6,817 nt of DNA from Methylophaga sp. (GTDB taxonomy: Bacteria; Pseudomonadota; Gammaproteobacteria; Nitrosococcales; Methylophagaceae). Positions 1 through 6,783 of this stretch are shown in pieces. The DNA lies in assembly GCF_030651745.1 (NCBI RefSeq), contig NZ_JAUSCC010000046.1, positions 1 to 6,817 on the forward strand, read 5' to 3'. The notes under the pieces were generated by a model. The model was not told the origin of the DNA and made no database searches. It saw only the letters and a program-made list of their open reading frames with translations. Numbering within the stretch: the stretch's first letter is position 1; each line of letters opens with the position of its first letter. A program made the translations under genes and the position numbers.

Positions 1-21
1 CAATAATAATGTTAAGACAGG

Positions 22-46
22 ACCCCTAATTGGGGTTTTTGTTTTT
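22..46 (+). terminator. Intrinsic terminator-like hairpin upstream of rimP
   Basis: ACCCC (22-26) pairs with GGGGT (32-36) around a 5-base loop TAATT, and is followed by two T runs broken by one G (to base 46). This fits a Rho-independent terminator for a gene left of the window. In E. coli relatives a tRNA gene sits there, but none is visible here. The stem is only 5 bp, so termination may be partial. Confidence 0.65.
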
Positions 47-60
47 GTGGAGTTAAAATT

Positions 61-82
61 GGGCCAATGGCCCTTTTTTTTT
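61..82 (+). terminator. Second terminator-like hairpin just before rimP
   Basis: GGGCC (61-65) and GGCCC (69-73) form a 5-bp all-GC stem with an AAT loop, followed directly by nine T residues (74-82). An A run (55-58) upstream can extend the pairing to the T tract past two mismatches. This is the better of the two terminators because of its unbroken T tract. Because rimP starts at 95, its T tract lies inside the rimP leader, so it may act as an attenuator for the whole operon if transcription enters from the left. Confidence 0.7.
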
Positions 83-94
83 ATTTGTTTGCCT

Positions 95-541
95 ATGGCC
101 GTATCTGATCAAATTGAAAAACTAATTGAAGCACCGATTGAATCGCTGGGATACCAGCTGGTCGGTGTGGAATATATGCAGGGTGGACAAAATCCACTTC
201 TGAGAATCTATATCGATGCAGAGCAAGGCATTGGCATTGAAGATTGCGAACGTGTCAGTCATCAGGTCAGCGGCATTCTCGATGTCGAAGACCCCATCAA
301 AAAAGCCTATTCCCTGGAAATTTCCTCCCCCGGATTTGATCGACCTTTGTTCAAGGAACGAGACTTCATCCGTTTTACTGGTTCGCCAGCAAAAATCACC
401 ACTAAATTACCGGTGGATGGTCGACGGAATTTTACCGGTGTACTGCAGGGCTTTGACAATGGTGATGTATTAATTGAAGTAGATGGTGAGGTTTACGCCT
501 TACCATTGGCAAAGTTGGCTAAAGCACGACTGGTTGCCTGA
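95..541 (+). CDS. rimP: Ribosome maturation factor RimP
   Basis: RimP is a cytoplasmic factor needed for efficient maturation of the 30S ribosomal subunit; it binds S12 and free 30S particles. The 148-residue product is close to the family's usual length of about 150. Visible family signatures are the N-terminal segment around residues 12-28 (EAPIESLGYQLVGVEY), RIYID at 37-41, VSHQVS at 54-59 and the strongly conserved EISSPGFDRPL at 75-85. The last is followed by a beta-rich SH3-like C-terminal domain (about 90-148). The ATG at 95 was chosen because it aligns with the family N-terminus. An in-frame GTG at 47 would add 16 residues translated from the terminator hairpin and T tract, and is implausible. 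Bases 74-94 are almost all pyrimidine and contain no Shine-Dalgarno sequence, which is odd for the first gene of the cluster. The next gene, nusA, begins 75 bases downstream. Confidence 0.95.
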   Translation: MAVSDQIEKLIEAPIESLGYQLVGVEYMQGGQNPLLRIYIDAEQGIGIEDCERVSHQVSGILDVEDPIKKAYSLEISSPGFDRPLFKERDFIRFTGSPAKITTKLPVDGRRNFTGVLQGFDNGDVLIEVDGEVYALPLAKLAKARLVA

Positions 542-580
542 AAAAGCGTATTATTTGCTGTTAATGTGAAAACTTAGTTT

Positions 581-605
581 TGGATCAATCGCTTGCATCG
601 ATCCA
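581..605 (+). other. Stem-loop in the nusA leader
   Basis: TGGATC (581-586) is the exact reverse complement of GATCCA (600-605), giving a 6-bp stem with a 13-base loop. It ends 2 bases before the G-run that serves as the nusA ribosome binding site. It has no T tract, so it is not a terminator. A role in nusA translation or in RNA processing between rimP and nusA is possible, but only the pairing itself is seen. Confidence 0.35.
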
Positions 606-607
606 CT

Positions 608-612
608 GGGGG
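608..612 (+). promoter_or_regulatory. nusA ribosome binding site (G-run)
   Basis: GGGGG lies 4 bases before the ATG at 617 and is the only Shine-Dalgarno-like element in the rimP-nusA gap. It supports starting nusA at 617, or possibly at the GTG at 614, and argues against the in-frame TTG at 593, which lies upstream of it. The spacing is short, so the site may be modest in strength. Confidence 0.5.
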
Positions 613-616
613 CGTG

Positions 617-2131
617 ATGAATAATAAAGAAATTTTGCTGGTTGTTGATGCCATGTCTAATGAAAAAGGCGTGGGTAAAGAAGTTATATTTCAGGCGATT
701 GAAGCGGCACTAGCTATGGCTACCCGTAAACGCTATGAAATGGAAATAGATGCGCATGTTGCGATTGATCGCCAAACTGGCAACTATGAAACATTCCGTC
801 AATGGTTGATTGTTGATGATAATGATGACGACTTTGAATCTTCAGAAACCCACATCACATTATCGGATGCATTGAAAAAACAAGTTGATGCCAAAGTGGG
901 CGAGTATATCCGCGAGCCAATGGAATCTGTTGAATTTGGTCGTATTGCCGCACAAACCGCTAAACAGGTTATCGTACAAAAAGTACGCGAAGCAGAACGT
1001 GCTCAAGTGGTCGATATGTATCGCGAAAAACTGGGCCAGATGATTCACGGTACTGTTAAACGTGTAGAACGTGGCAATGTCACGCTGGATTTAGGTGGCA
1101 ATGCTGAAGCGTTACTGCCTCGCGAAGAAATGATTCCGCGTGAAAATTTCCGTAGTGGCGATCGTGTTCGTGGCTATTTAAAAGAAATTCGTACCGAAGC
1201 TCGTGGACCACAACTTATTGTCAGCCGCGTAGCTCCTGAATTATTGATTGAATTATTCAGTCTTGAAGTACCGGAAATCGGTGACGGCATGATTGAAATT
1301 AAAGGTGCTGCCCGGGATCCCGGTTTACGCGCGAAAATCGCTGTGTTGGCTCATGAACCTCGTATTGATCCCGTTGGTGCTTGTGTTGGTATGCGTGGTT
1401 CACGTGTACAAGCTGTAACCAATGAATTGGCGGGTGAACGTGTTGATATTATCCTATGGGATGAAGAGCCAGCCCGTTTTGCCATTAATGCTATGGCACC
1501 TGCAGAAGTATTATCGATTGTTGTGGATGAAGATGCTCACAGCATGGATATCGCCGTTGAAGATGGTCAGTTATCGCAGGCTATCGGTCGTGGTGGTCAG
1601 AACGTAAGACTTGCCAGTCAACTGACAGGTTGGGAATTGAATGTAATGTCTGCTTCGGATGCTGATCAAAAAGCTGAAACCGAAATCAGTTCATTGATTC
1701 AAACCTTTATGGCTGATCTGGATGTGGATGAAGATGTAGCCTTGATTCTGGCACAGGAAGGATTTTCTTCTTTGGAAGAAGTCGCTTATGTTCCAGAGCA
1801 GGAAATGCTCGATATCGAAGAATTTGATGCCGATATTGTGAACGAATTACGCTCACGTGCCAGAGATGTGTTATTGACCAGAGCTATCGCCAGTGAAGAG
1901 CAAATTGAAAATGCCTCTCCTGCCGAAACATTGCAGGATTTACCTGGAATGACTGCTGAGTTAATTGCCAAACTGAATAGTCATGGTGTAACGACGGTTG
2001 ATGATCTTGCAGATCAGTCTGTGGATGAATTGGTTGAAGCCGGTGGCATTGACGAAAAACAAGCTGCCGCATTTATCATGAAAGCACGTGAATCATGGTT
2101 TGCAGACGAACAAACAGAAACAGGGGAGTAA
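617..2131 (+). CDS. nusA: Transcription termination/antitermination factor NusA
   Basis: NusA binds RNA polymerase and nascent RNA, promotes pausing and intrinsic termination, and takes part in antitermination complexes such as those on rRNA operons. The 504-residue product slightly exceeds the 495 of E. coli NusA. Domains in order: N-terminal RNA polymerase-binding domain (about 1-130, with [15 protein letters not shown] at 114-128), S1 domain (about 137-203, with [20 protein letters not shown]), KH1 (GMRG loop at 258-261) and KH2 (GRGG loop at 324-327). Two helical acidic repeats follow at about 367-420 and 440-493, the type that contacts the RNA polymerase alpha subunit and lambda N in E. 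coli. The start at 617 gives MNNKEIL, matching E. coli MNKEIL. A GTG at 614 abuts it and would add one residue. infB follows after 3 bases, so the two genes are surely co-transcribed. Confidence 0.97.
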   Translation: MNNKEILLVVDAMSNEKGVGKEVIFQAIEAALAMATRKRYEMEIDAHVAIDRQTGNYETFRQWLIVDDNDDDFESSETHITLSDALKKQVDAKVGEYIREPMESVEFGRIAAQTAKQVIVQKVREAERAQVVDMYREKLGQMIHGTVKRVERGNVTLDLGGNAEALLPREEMIPRENFRSGDRVRGYLKEIRTEARGPQLIVSRVAPELLIELFSLEVPEIGDGMIEIKGAARDPGLRAKIAVLAHEPRIDPVGACVGMRGSRVQAVTNELAGERVDIILWDEEPARFAINAMAPAEVLSIVVDEDAHSMDIAVEDGQLSQAIGRGGQNVRLASQLTGWELNVMSASDADQKAETEISSLIQTFMADLDVDEDVALILAQEGFSSLEEVAYVPEQEMLDIEEFDADIVNELRSRARDVLLTRAIASEEQIENASPAETLQDLPGMTAELIAKLNSHGVTTVDDLADQSVDELVEAGGIDEKQAAAFIMKARESWFADEQTETGE

Positions 2132-2134
2132 CCA

Positions 2135-4927
2135 ATGAGTGACATGAAGGTTAAGGACCTGGCCGACACCGTCGGTATCACACCTGAACGTTTAGTAGAT
2201 CAGCTTAACGAGGCTGGAATTAAAGTTTCCAAGCCGGATGATCTGATAACTGAAGATCAAAAACAGACGTTACTGCAATTTTTGCAGCAAAGACATGGCA
2301 AATCGGCCGGTGAGAATGATGCATCACCTAAAAAAATAACACTGAAACGTAAATCGATCAGTGAGATTAAATTAGGAGGTGGCACCTCACGCCAAGCCGG
2401 TAAAAGTGTCAGCGTTGAAGTGCGTAAAAAACGCACTTTTGTAAAACGTACTGATGTAGAGACCGTTGTTGCTCCTGAAGAACCCGTAGTGTTGTCACAG
2501 GCACAGCTTCAGGCGGAAGAAGTTTCGCGTCAGGAACAGTTACGCCTGCAGGAAATTGCGCGTAAACAGCAAGAACAAACCAGCCGTGAGCAAGAAGAAT
2601 CAGAAAGAGAAGCTGCCGCAGTCGCTGCTGCGATTGAAGCCGAAAGACAAGCTGTTGAAGAAGCACGATTAGCAGCAGAAGAAGAACAAAAAGCATTGGC
2701 TGAAGAAGCTAAAGCCAAACAGGAGAAACAACCTGTTCCGGCCACAAAACAACCCGCTAAACCTGAATTGACAGCATCTCAACTAGCCCATAAAAAGCTG
2801 GAAGAAGCGGATGCTAAACGCCGTGCTGCAAATATTGCGAGAATCGATGCTGAAAAAGCGCTCGAAGCCCGTAAAAAAGCACGTGAAGAGGAAGAAGCTT
2901 TAGAAAAAGCCAAAGAAGAAGCGCGACTGGCTGCGGCTGAAGCACAAGCTAAAGAGCAAAAACCGGATCGTAAAGAAGCTGACGCAAAACATGTTGCCAG
3001 TAAAGACAAACCGGCACGCCGTGGTCGCTTTCAACGTGACGATGAATTCGAACGTAAAGAGCTACATGTCAGTGAAGGCAAAGGCCGTCGTAAGAAGAAA
3101 AAAGGTGTTTCACAAAAAACGACTACCGTTGAAACTTCAACTGAACATGGCTTTTCACGTCCTACGGCACCAGTTGTCCGCGAAGTCAGTGTGCCGGATA
3201 CCATCTCCGTTTCTGATTTAGCTCAACGCATGTCGGTGAAAGCCGCTGAAGTTATTAAAGCATTGATGGGTATGGGCACAATGGCCACTATCAACCAAGT
3301 GCTGGATCAAGATACAGCTATCATCCTGGTCGAAGAAATGGGCCATGTTGCCAAACCGGTTCATGAAAATGAAGTTGAGCAGGCTTTGGAAACCTCTATT
3401 GAAGTGACTGGTGAAGCAGTGCCTCGGGCGCCTGTCGTTACCGTTATGGGCCATGTCGATCATGGTAAAACCTCACTGCTAGATTATATCCGTCGCACTA
3501 AGGTGACATCCGGTGAAGCCGGTGGTATCACACAGCATATCGGCGCATATAAAGTAGAAACCAGCCGTGGTGAAGTTACCTTCCTGGATACTCCAGGCCA
3601 TGCGGCATTTACTGAAATGCGTTCACGCGGTGCCAAAGTCACTGATATCGTAGTCTTGGTTGTTGCGGCGGATGATGGTGTTATGCCTCAAACCATTGAA
3701 GCTGTGCAACATGCCAAAGCCGCTGGTTCTACACTGATTGTTGCGGTAAACAAAATGGATAAACCTGATGCCAGTCCGGATCGGGTTAAGCAAGAATTAA
3801 CCAATCACGAAGTTGTACCTGAAGATTGGGGTGGTGATGTGCAGTTCGTTCCTGTTTCAGCTCTGACAGGCATGGGTGTTGAAGACTTACTCGAGGCAAT
3901 TTCCCTGCAAGCTGAAGTCATGGAATTGACAGCACCTATTAAAGGTCCTGCCCATGGTACAGTGGTTGAGTCTCGTCTTGATAAAGGCCGCGGTACCGTG
4001 GTCACTGTGCTGGTTCAACGTGGCACGTTGAGAAAAGGTGACATTGTTGTCGTCGGTCAGGAATTCGGCCGGGTTCGCGCCTTGTTCAATGAAAATGGTC
4101 AGCCAATGGATGAAGCTGGTCCTTCGACTCCAGTTGAATTATTGGGGCTGTCCGGAACACCTGCTTCTGGTGATGAGTTACAGGTTGCTCCAGACGATCG
4201 CACAGCAAGAGAAATTGCCAGCTTCCGTCAAACTAAAGCTCGTGAACTGAAAATGGCCCAGCAACAAGCGGCCAAGTTGGATGATATGTTCAACAAAATG
4301 GAAGCGGGCGATTTGAAAACCCTTAATGTGGTTATCAAAGGTGACGTTCATGGTTCGGTTGAAGCTGTCAGCCAGGGTCTGCAGAAACTGTCGACCGATA
4401 TGGTTCAGGTTCGAGTGATTGGTTCTGGTGTCGGCGGTATTAACGAAACTGATGCTCAATTAGCAGCAGCTTCTGATGCGATTTTGATTGGCTTTAATGT
4501 TCGTGCTGATAATACAGCGCGTAAAGTTATTGCTGAAAAAGGTCTGGATGTTCAATATTTCAGCATCATTTACGATTTGCTGGATGTGGTCACCAAAGCC
4601 ATGACAGGTATGCTTGAACCTGTCTATAAAGATGAAATTATTGGTCTGGCACGGGTTGATGACGTGTTCAGTTCACCGAAATTTGGTGATATCGCAGGTT
4701 GCTTGGTTCTTGAAGGCAGCGTCAAACGTAATAATCCAATTCGTGTTCTGCGTGATAACGTGGTTATTTATGAAGGTGAACTGGAATCACTGCGTCGTTT
4801 CAAAGATGATGTCAATGAAGTTAATGCCGGTACCGAAGGTGGTATTGGTGTGAAAAACTATAAAGACGTTAAACCAGGCGATCAAATTGAAGTCTTTGAA
4901 CGCGTGTTGATGAAACCGAGTCTTTAA
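2135..4927 (+). CDS. infB: Translation initiation factor IF-2
   Basis: IF2 is the GTPase that places formylmethionyl-tRNA on the 30S subunit and promotes 50S joining. The product is 930 residues (E. coli 890). Order: IF2_N domain (about 1-50), the conserved RKKRTFVKR (97-105), then two Ala/Glu/Lys/Arg-rich probable coiled coils (about 121-199 and 217-285) split by a Pro/Lys linker. A basic patch RRKKKK (318-323) and a second IF2_N domain (about 353-404) come next. The G domain has G1 GHVDHGKT (439-446), G2 GGITQH (463-468), G3 DTPGH (485-489), G4 NKMD (539-542) and G5 SAL (575-577). Domain II starts near 605, domain III has GDVHGSVEA (736-744), and the C-terminal initiator-tRNA-binding part has [12 protein letters not shown] (879-890). 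The start has a good Shine-Dalgarno GGGGAG (2123-2128) 6 bases upstream, overlapping the end of nusA. No in-frame ATG occurs between codons 4 and about 367, so any short IF2 isoforms would need non-ATG starts. The stop codon overlaps the rbfA start. Confidence 0.98.
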   Translation: MSDMKVKDLADTVGITPERLVDQLNEAGIKVSKPDDLITEDQKQTLLQFLQQRHGKSAGENDASPKKITLKRKSISEIKLGGGTSRQAGKSVSVEVRKKRTFVKRTDVETVVAPEEPVVLSQAQLQAEEVSRQEQLRLQEIARKQQEQTSREQEESEREAAAVAAAIEAERQAVEEARLAAEEEQKALAEEAKAKQEKQPVPATKQPAKPELTASQLAHKKLEEADAKRRAANIARIDAEKALEARKKAREEEEALEKAKEEARLAAAEAQAKEQKPDRKEADAKHVASKDKPARRGRFQRDDEFERKELHVSEGKGRRKKKKGVSQKTTTVETSTEHGFSRPTAPVVREVSVPDTISVSDLAQRMSVKAAEVIKALMGMGTMATINQVLDQDTAIILVEEMGHVAKPVHENEVEQALETSIEVTGEAVPRAPVVTVMGHVDHGKTSLLDYIRRTKVTSGEAGGITQHIGAYKVETSRGEVTFLDTPGHAAFTEMRSRGAKVTDIVVLVVAADDGVMPQTIEAVQHAKAAGSTLIVAVNKMDKPDASPDRVKQELTNHEVVPEDWGGDVQFVPVSALTGMGVEDLLEAISLQAEVMELTAPIKGPAHGTVVESRLDKGRGTVVTVLVQRGTLRKGDIVVVGQEFGRVRALFNENGQPMDEAGPSTPVELLGLSGTPASGDELQVAPDDRTAREIASFRQTKARELKMAQQQAAKLDDMFNKMEAGDLKTLNVVIKGDVHGSVEAVSQGLQKLSTDMVQVRVIGSGVGGINETDAQLAAASDAILIGFNVRADNTARKVIAEKGLDVQYFSIIYDLLDVVTKAMTGMLEPVYKDEIIGLARVDDVFSSPKFGDIAGCLVLEGSVKRNNPIRVLRDNVVIYEGELESLRRFKDDVNEVNAGTEGGIGVKNYKDVKPGDQIEVFERVLMKPSL
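2418..2440 (+). other. Terminator-like hairpin inside infB
   Basis: AAGTGCGT (2418-2425) pairs perfectly with ACGCACTT (2431-2438) around an AAAAA loop, and the strand continues with T to 2440. The shape is an 8-bp stem with a GC-rich core and a short T run of four. It lies in codons for the conserved RKKRTFVKR segment of IF2, so the amino-acid constraint may explain it. It may still act as a pause or weak termination site; only the pairing is seen. Confidence 0.35.
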
Positions 4928-5331
4928 TGGCAAGAGAATTTAGTCGCACAAATCGAATCAGTGAGGTCATGATGCGTGAATTGGCCTTGCTGATTCAGCA
5001 TGATCTGGCTGATCCGCGTGTCAGTATGGTCACGGTGTCTCATGTTGATGTGACATCTGATCTGAAATATGCGCGTATTTATGTCACACGGCTGAGCGGC
5101 TTTGATTCAGAAGAAGCTGCTAAAGAATGCCTGGCGGGTTTGAACAATGCGGCAGGTTACTTACGCCGTGCGTTGGCTAAACGGGTGAAATTACGCATCA
5201 TGCCGGAATTACAATTCCGTTATGACACCACATTGGAACATGGCTTTTATATGGATGAATTAATTTCCAAAGCCAATGCTGATATTCAAGACGAGCAACA
5301 AGAGTCTGACTCAGAAACTGATAAAGATTGA
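4927..5331 (+). CDS. rbfA: 30S ribosome-binding factor RbfA
   Basis: RbfA is a small cytoplasmic KH-fold protein that binds immature 30S subunits near the 5' end of 16S rRNA (helix 1) and is needed for late processing and cold adaptation in E. coli. The product has 134 residues (E. coli 133). It shows the typical N-terminus [44 protein letters not shown] (residues 29-53 in part), the kinked AxG element AAG (75-77) followed by YLRRAL, and LRIMPELQFRYD (89-100). A charged, probably disordered tail rich in Asp, Glu, Gln and Ser (120-134) closes the protein. The start codon overlaps the infB stop by one base (TAATG), and no clear Shine-Dalgarno sequence precedes it. Translation is therefore probably coupled to infB. 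Confidence 0.96.
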   Translation: MAREFSRTNRISEVMMRELALLIQHDLADPRVSMVTVSHVDVTSDLKYARIYVTRLSGFDSEEAAKECLAGLNNAAGYLRRALAKRVKLRIMPELQFRYDTTLEHGFYMDELISKANADIQDEQQESDSETDKD

Positions 5332-5340
5332 GTTTCTCCG

Positions 5341-6270
5341 ATGGCAAAACGCAGTAAAAAAGGTCGTGATATCACCGGTATCGTGATTGTCGACAAACCA
5401 ACCGGGCTCAGTTCAAATCATGTTTTGCAACGTGTGAAACGATTGTTTAATGCAAACAAAGCAGGCCATACAGGTAGCCTGGATCCGCTGGCAACAGGTG
5501 TTTTACCGGTCTGCCTTGGCGAAGCCACCAAACTTTCCACCTATTTGCTGGATGCGGATAAACAATATCAGGTGCGTTGCCAACTAGGCATTCTCACCGA
5601 TAGTGGCGATAGTGATGGTGCCGTTATCGCAGAACAAAAAATCCCGGACTATTCAGCTGAACAACTGCAAAGCATTTTGCAGGACTTTGTTGGTGAACAA
5701 CAGCAAATCCCACCGATGTTTTCGGCATTAAAACATCAGGGACAACCGCTGTATAAGCTGGCTCGTCAAGGTATTGAAATCGAGCGAAAATCCCGTCTTA
5801 TTACCATCTACAGTATTGAATTACTGTCGTGTGATGCTGAAAGTTTTACGTTGCAGGTTGCCTGCAGTAAAGGGACCTATATACGCACACTGGTTCAGGA
5901 TATTGCAGCTGCATTAGGCAGTTGTGGACATGTCACTATGCTTCGACGTACCGATGCCGCTGGTTATGATTTAACGCAAGCGCTAAGCCTCGAAATGTTA
6001 CAGGATCTGGCAGAACAACAAGGGCTGACCGGCCTGGACACACATTTACTGCCAGCCCATGAAGCTTTGCCGGAGTGGCCTGAAGTCAGGTTGGATGCGG
6101 ATATGTCTGCCGATATGCGTTTTGGACGTACTGTGCAAACCGAAGCACAGGGGCAAAGCGCAAAAGTACGTTTATTTGATTATCAGGATCAATTTATCGG
6201 TCTGGGTGAAATAGCGTTGGATGGCACTGTGTCAGCAAAACGCCTGTTTGTTACTGGCGATACGGTTTAA
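5341..6270 (+). CDS. truB: tRNA pseudouridine-55 synthase TruB
   Basis: TruB converts U55 in the T-loop of tRNAs to pseudouridine and also acts as a tRNA folding chaperone in E. coli. The product has 309 residues (E. coli 314). Motif I, GHTGSLDPLATG (42-53), contains the catalytic Asp48, the same number as in E. coli. Tyr76 in KQY (74-76) and the KGTYIRTL element (177-184, with Arg182) complete the active site. DKPTGLSSN (18-26) is the usual N-terminal motif, and a PUA-like C-terminal domain (about 240-305) follows. The gene starts 9 bases after rbfA. The gap gtttctccg has no real Shine-Dalgarno sequence apart from a weak GAG at the rbfA stop, so coupling to rbfA is likely. The final codons and stop carry one copy of a 13-base repeat found again in the rpsO leader. 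Confidence 0.97.
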   Translation: MAKRSKKGRDITGIVIVDKPTGLSSNHVLQRVKRLFNANKAGHTGSLDPLATGVLPVCLGEATKLSTYLLDADKQYQVRCQLGILTDSGDSDGAVIAEQKIPDYSAEQLQSILQDFVGEQQQIPPMFSALKHQGQPLYKLARQGIEIERKSRLITIYSIELLSCDAESFTLQVACSKGTYIRTLVQDIAAALGSCGHVTMLRRTDAAGYDLTQALSLEMLQDLAEQQGLTGLDTHLLPAHEALPEWPEVRLDADMSADMRFGRTVQTEAQGQSAKVRLFDYQDQFIGLGEIALDGTVSAKRLFVTGDTV

Positions 6271-6276
6271 CTTGCT
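6264..6276 (+). repeat. 13-base direct repeat, copy 1 (truB end)
   Basis: GGTTTAACTTGCT spans the last truB codons and stop and recurs exactly at 6333-6345, with an offset of 69 bases. The similarity continues loosely: CAGA appears at the same distance after each copy (6286-6289 and 6355-6358). Its function is unknown. Confidence 0.6.
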
Positions 6277-6304
6277 TGTGAATAGCAGATAAAACCGGTA
6301 AAAT
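6276..6304 (+). promoter_or_regulatory. Candidate sigma70-type promoter for rpsO
   Basis: TTGTGA (6276-6281, 4 of 6 to the -35 consensus) and TAAAAT (6299-6304, 5 of 6 to the -10 consensus) are separated by exactly 17 bases. Transcription would start near 6311, giving a leader of about 90 bases for rpsO. In E. coli rpsO also has its own promoter between truB and rpsO. The motif match is moderate in AT-rich DNA, so this is a candidate only. Confidence 0.45.
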
Positions 6305-6332
6305 TCGCCACTCTTAAAAGGTTGGGTAATCT

Positions 6333-6345
6333 GGTTTAACTTGCT
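6333..6345 (+). repeat. 13-base direct repeat, copy 2 (rpsO leader)
   Basis: This is the second exact copy of GGTTTAACTTGCT, lying downstream of the candidate promoter and so probably within the rpsO leader RNA. Its AACTT can pair with AAGTT at 6386-6390, and its TTGCT with AGCAA at 6370-6374, both near the rpsO ribosome binding site. It may therefore take part in alternative leader folds. Confidence 0.6.
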
Positions 6346-6362
6346 GGATTATTTCAGAATTT

Positions 6363-6399
6363 AACTCATAGCAAAAGCTATACAAAAGTTGGAGTTTTT
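6363..6399 (+). promoter_or_regulatory. rpsO leader fold covering the Shine-Dalgarno site
   Basis: The rpsO Shine-Dalgarno GGAG (6391-6394) lies 5 bases before the ATG. AACTC (6363-6367) is the exact complement of GAGTT (6392-6396) and would hide it. Between them TAGC-AAAA-GCTA (6369-6380) forms a small hairpin whose A loop could also pair with the T run at 6395-6399, a pseudoknot-like option. In E. coli S15 represses its own mRNA through a pseudoknot at the start site. Whether this leader does the same is inference. Confidence 0.4.
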
Positions 6400-6669
6400 A
6401 TGTCAATTACTGCAGAACAAAAACAAGAAATTATCAAAAAATACGCTCGTACAGAAGGTGATACAGGTTCAGCTGAAGTTCAAGTTGCTTTGTTAACTGC
6501 GCGTATTACGAATCTTTCAGATCATTTTAAAAATAACACTCATGACCATCATTCACGTCAAGGTCTGTTAAAAATGGTCAGTGGTCGTCGCAAAATGCTC
6601 GACTACCTGAAAAAAACCGACATTACCCGTTACCGTGATTTGATTGCTGACTTAGGTCTGCGTCGCTAA
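6400..6669 (+). CDS. rpsO: 30S ribosomal protein S15
   Basis: S15 is a primary binding protein of the 16S rRNA central domain. It recognises the three-way junction of helices 20-22, helps assemble the 30S platform and forms a bridge to 23S rRNA. The 89-residue product has the same length as E. coli S15 including its initiator Met. It shows the family signatures [16 protein letters not shown] (about 21-36), the [23 protein letters not shown] stretch (about 49-71) and the C-terminal LGLRR. The start is supported by GGAG 5 bases upstream. The gene is separated from truB by 129 bases holding a candidate promoter and a foldable leader, so it probably has its own transcript as well as readthrough from truB. 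The usual next gene, pnp, does not begin before the window ends. Confidence 0.98.
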   Translation: MSITAEQKQEIIKKYARTEGDTGSAEVQVALLTARITNLSDHFKNNTHDHHSRQGLLKMVSGRRKMLDYLKKTDITRYRDLIADLGLRR

Positions 6670-6709
6670 ATTATCAAACGTGGTCTGTAAAACAACTCAT
6701 CGAGCCTGC

Positions 6710-6724
6710 GCCAATAGCATTGGC
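6710..6724 (+). other. Small hairpin downstream of rpsO
   Basis: GCCAAT (6710-6715) and ATTGGC (6719-6724) form a perfect 6-bp stem with an AGC loop, 40 bases after the rpsO stop. No T run follows, so it is not a terminator by itself. It could protect the rpsO 3' end or form part of a processing region together with the larger hairpin that follows. Confidence 0.4.
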
Positions 6725-6745
6725 ATAAGGTTGATGCGTTGACTG

Positions 6746-6783
6746 ATATGCCCCTGAAATCCCCCGCGGTTTCAGGGGCATAT
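6746..6783 (+). terminator. Strong 14-bp stem-loop after rpsO, probable terminator
   Basis: ATATGCCCCTGAAA (6746-6759) pairs without mismatch with bases 6770-6783 around a 10-base loop. The following bases, tcattta, are only moderately T-rich, so termination may be inefficient. This suits partial readthrough from rpsO into pnp, as known in E. coli. The long stem could instead be an RNase III processing site in the rpsO-pnp spacer. No coding sequence is seen from 6670 to the end. Confidence 0.65.

Noticed and set aside
47..94. GTG start at 47 extending RimP by 16 residues
   Set aside because: The extension would translate the terminator stem and T tract, has no family match, and the ATG at 95 aligns with known RimP N-termini.
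593..616. TTG start at 593 extending NusA by 8 residues
   Set aside because: The start at 617 gives the conserved MNNKEIL N-terminus, and the G-run at 608-612 lies just before it rather than before 593.
1312..1323. 12-base perfect palindrome CCGGGATCCCGG in nusA
   Set aside because: It encodes the conserved RDPG part of NusA with no spacer for a hairpin loop. Codon choice explains it; no regulatory context is seen.
2489..3030. Repetitive GAA/GCA/AAA-rich DNA in infB as a possible nucleotide repeat
   Set aside because: It reflects Ala/Glu/Lys coiled-coil composition typical of IF2 N-terminal regions, with no fixed repeat unit.
6739..6744. TTGACT as a -35 element before the final hairpin
   Set aside because: No -10-like sequence lies 16-18 bases downstream; that position is the GC-rich hairpin loop.
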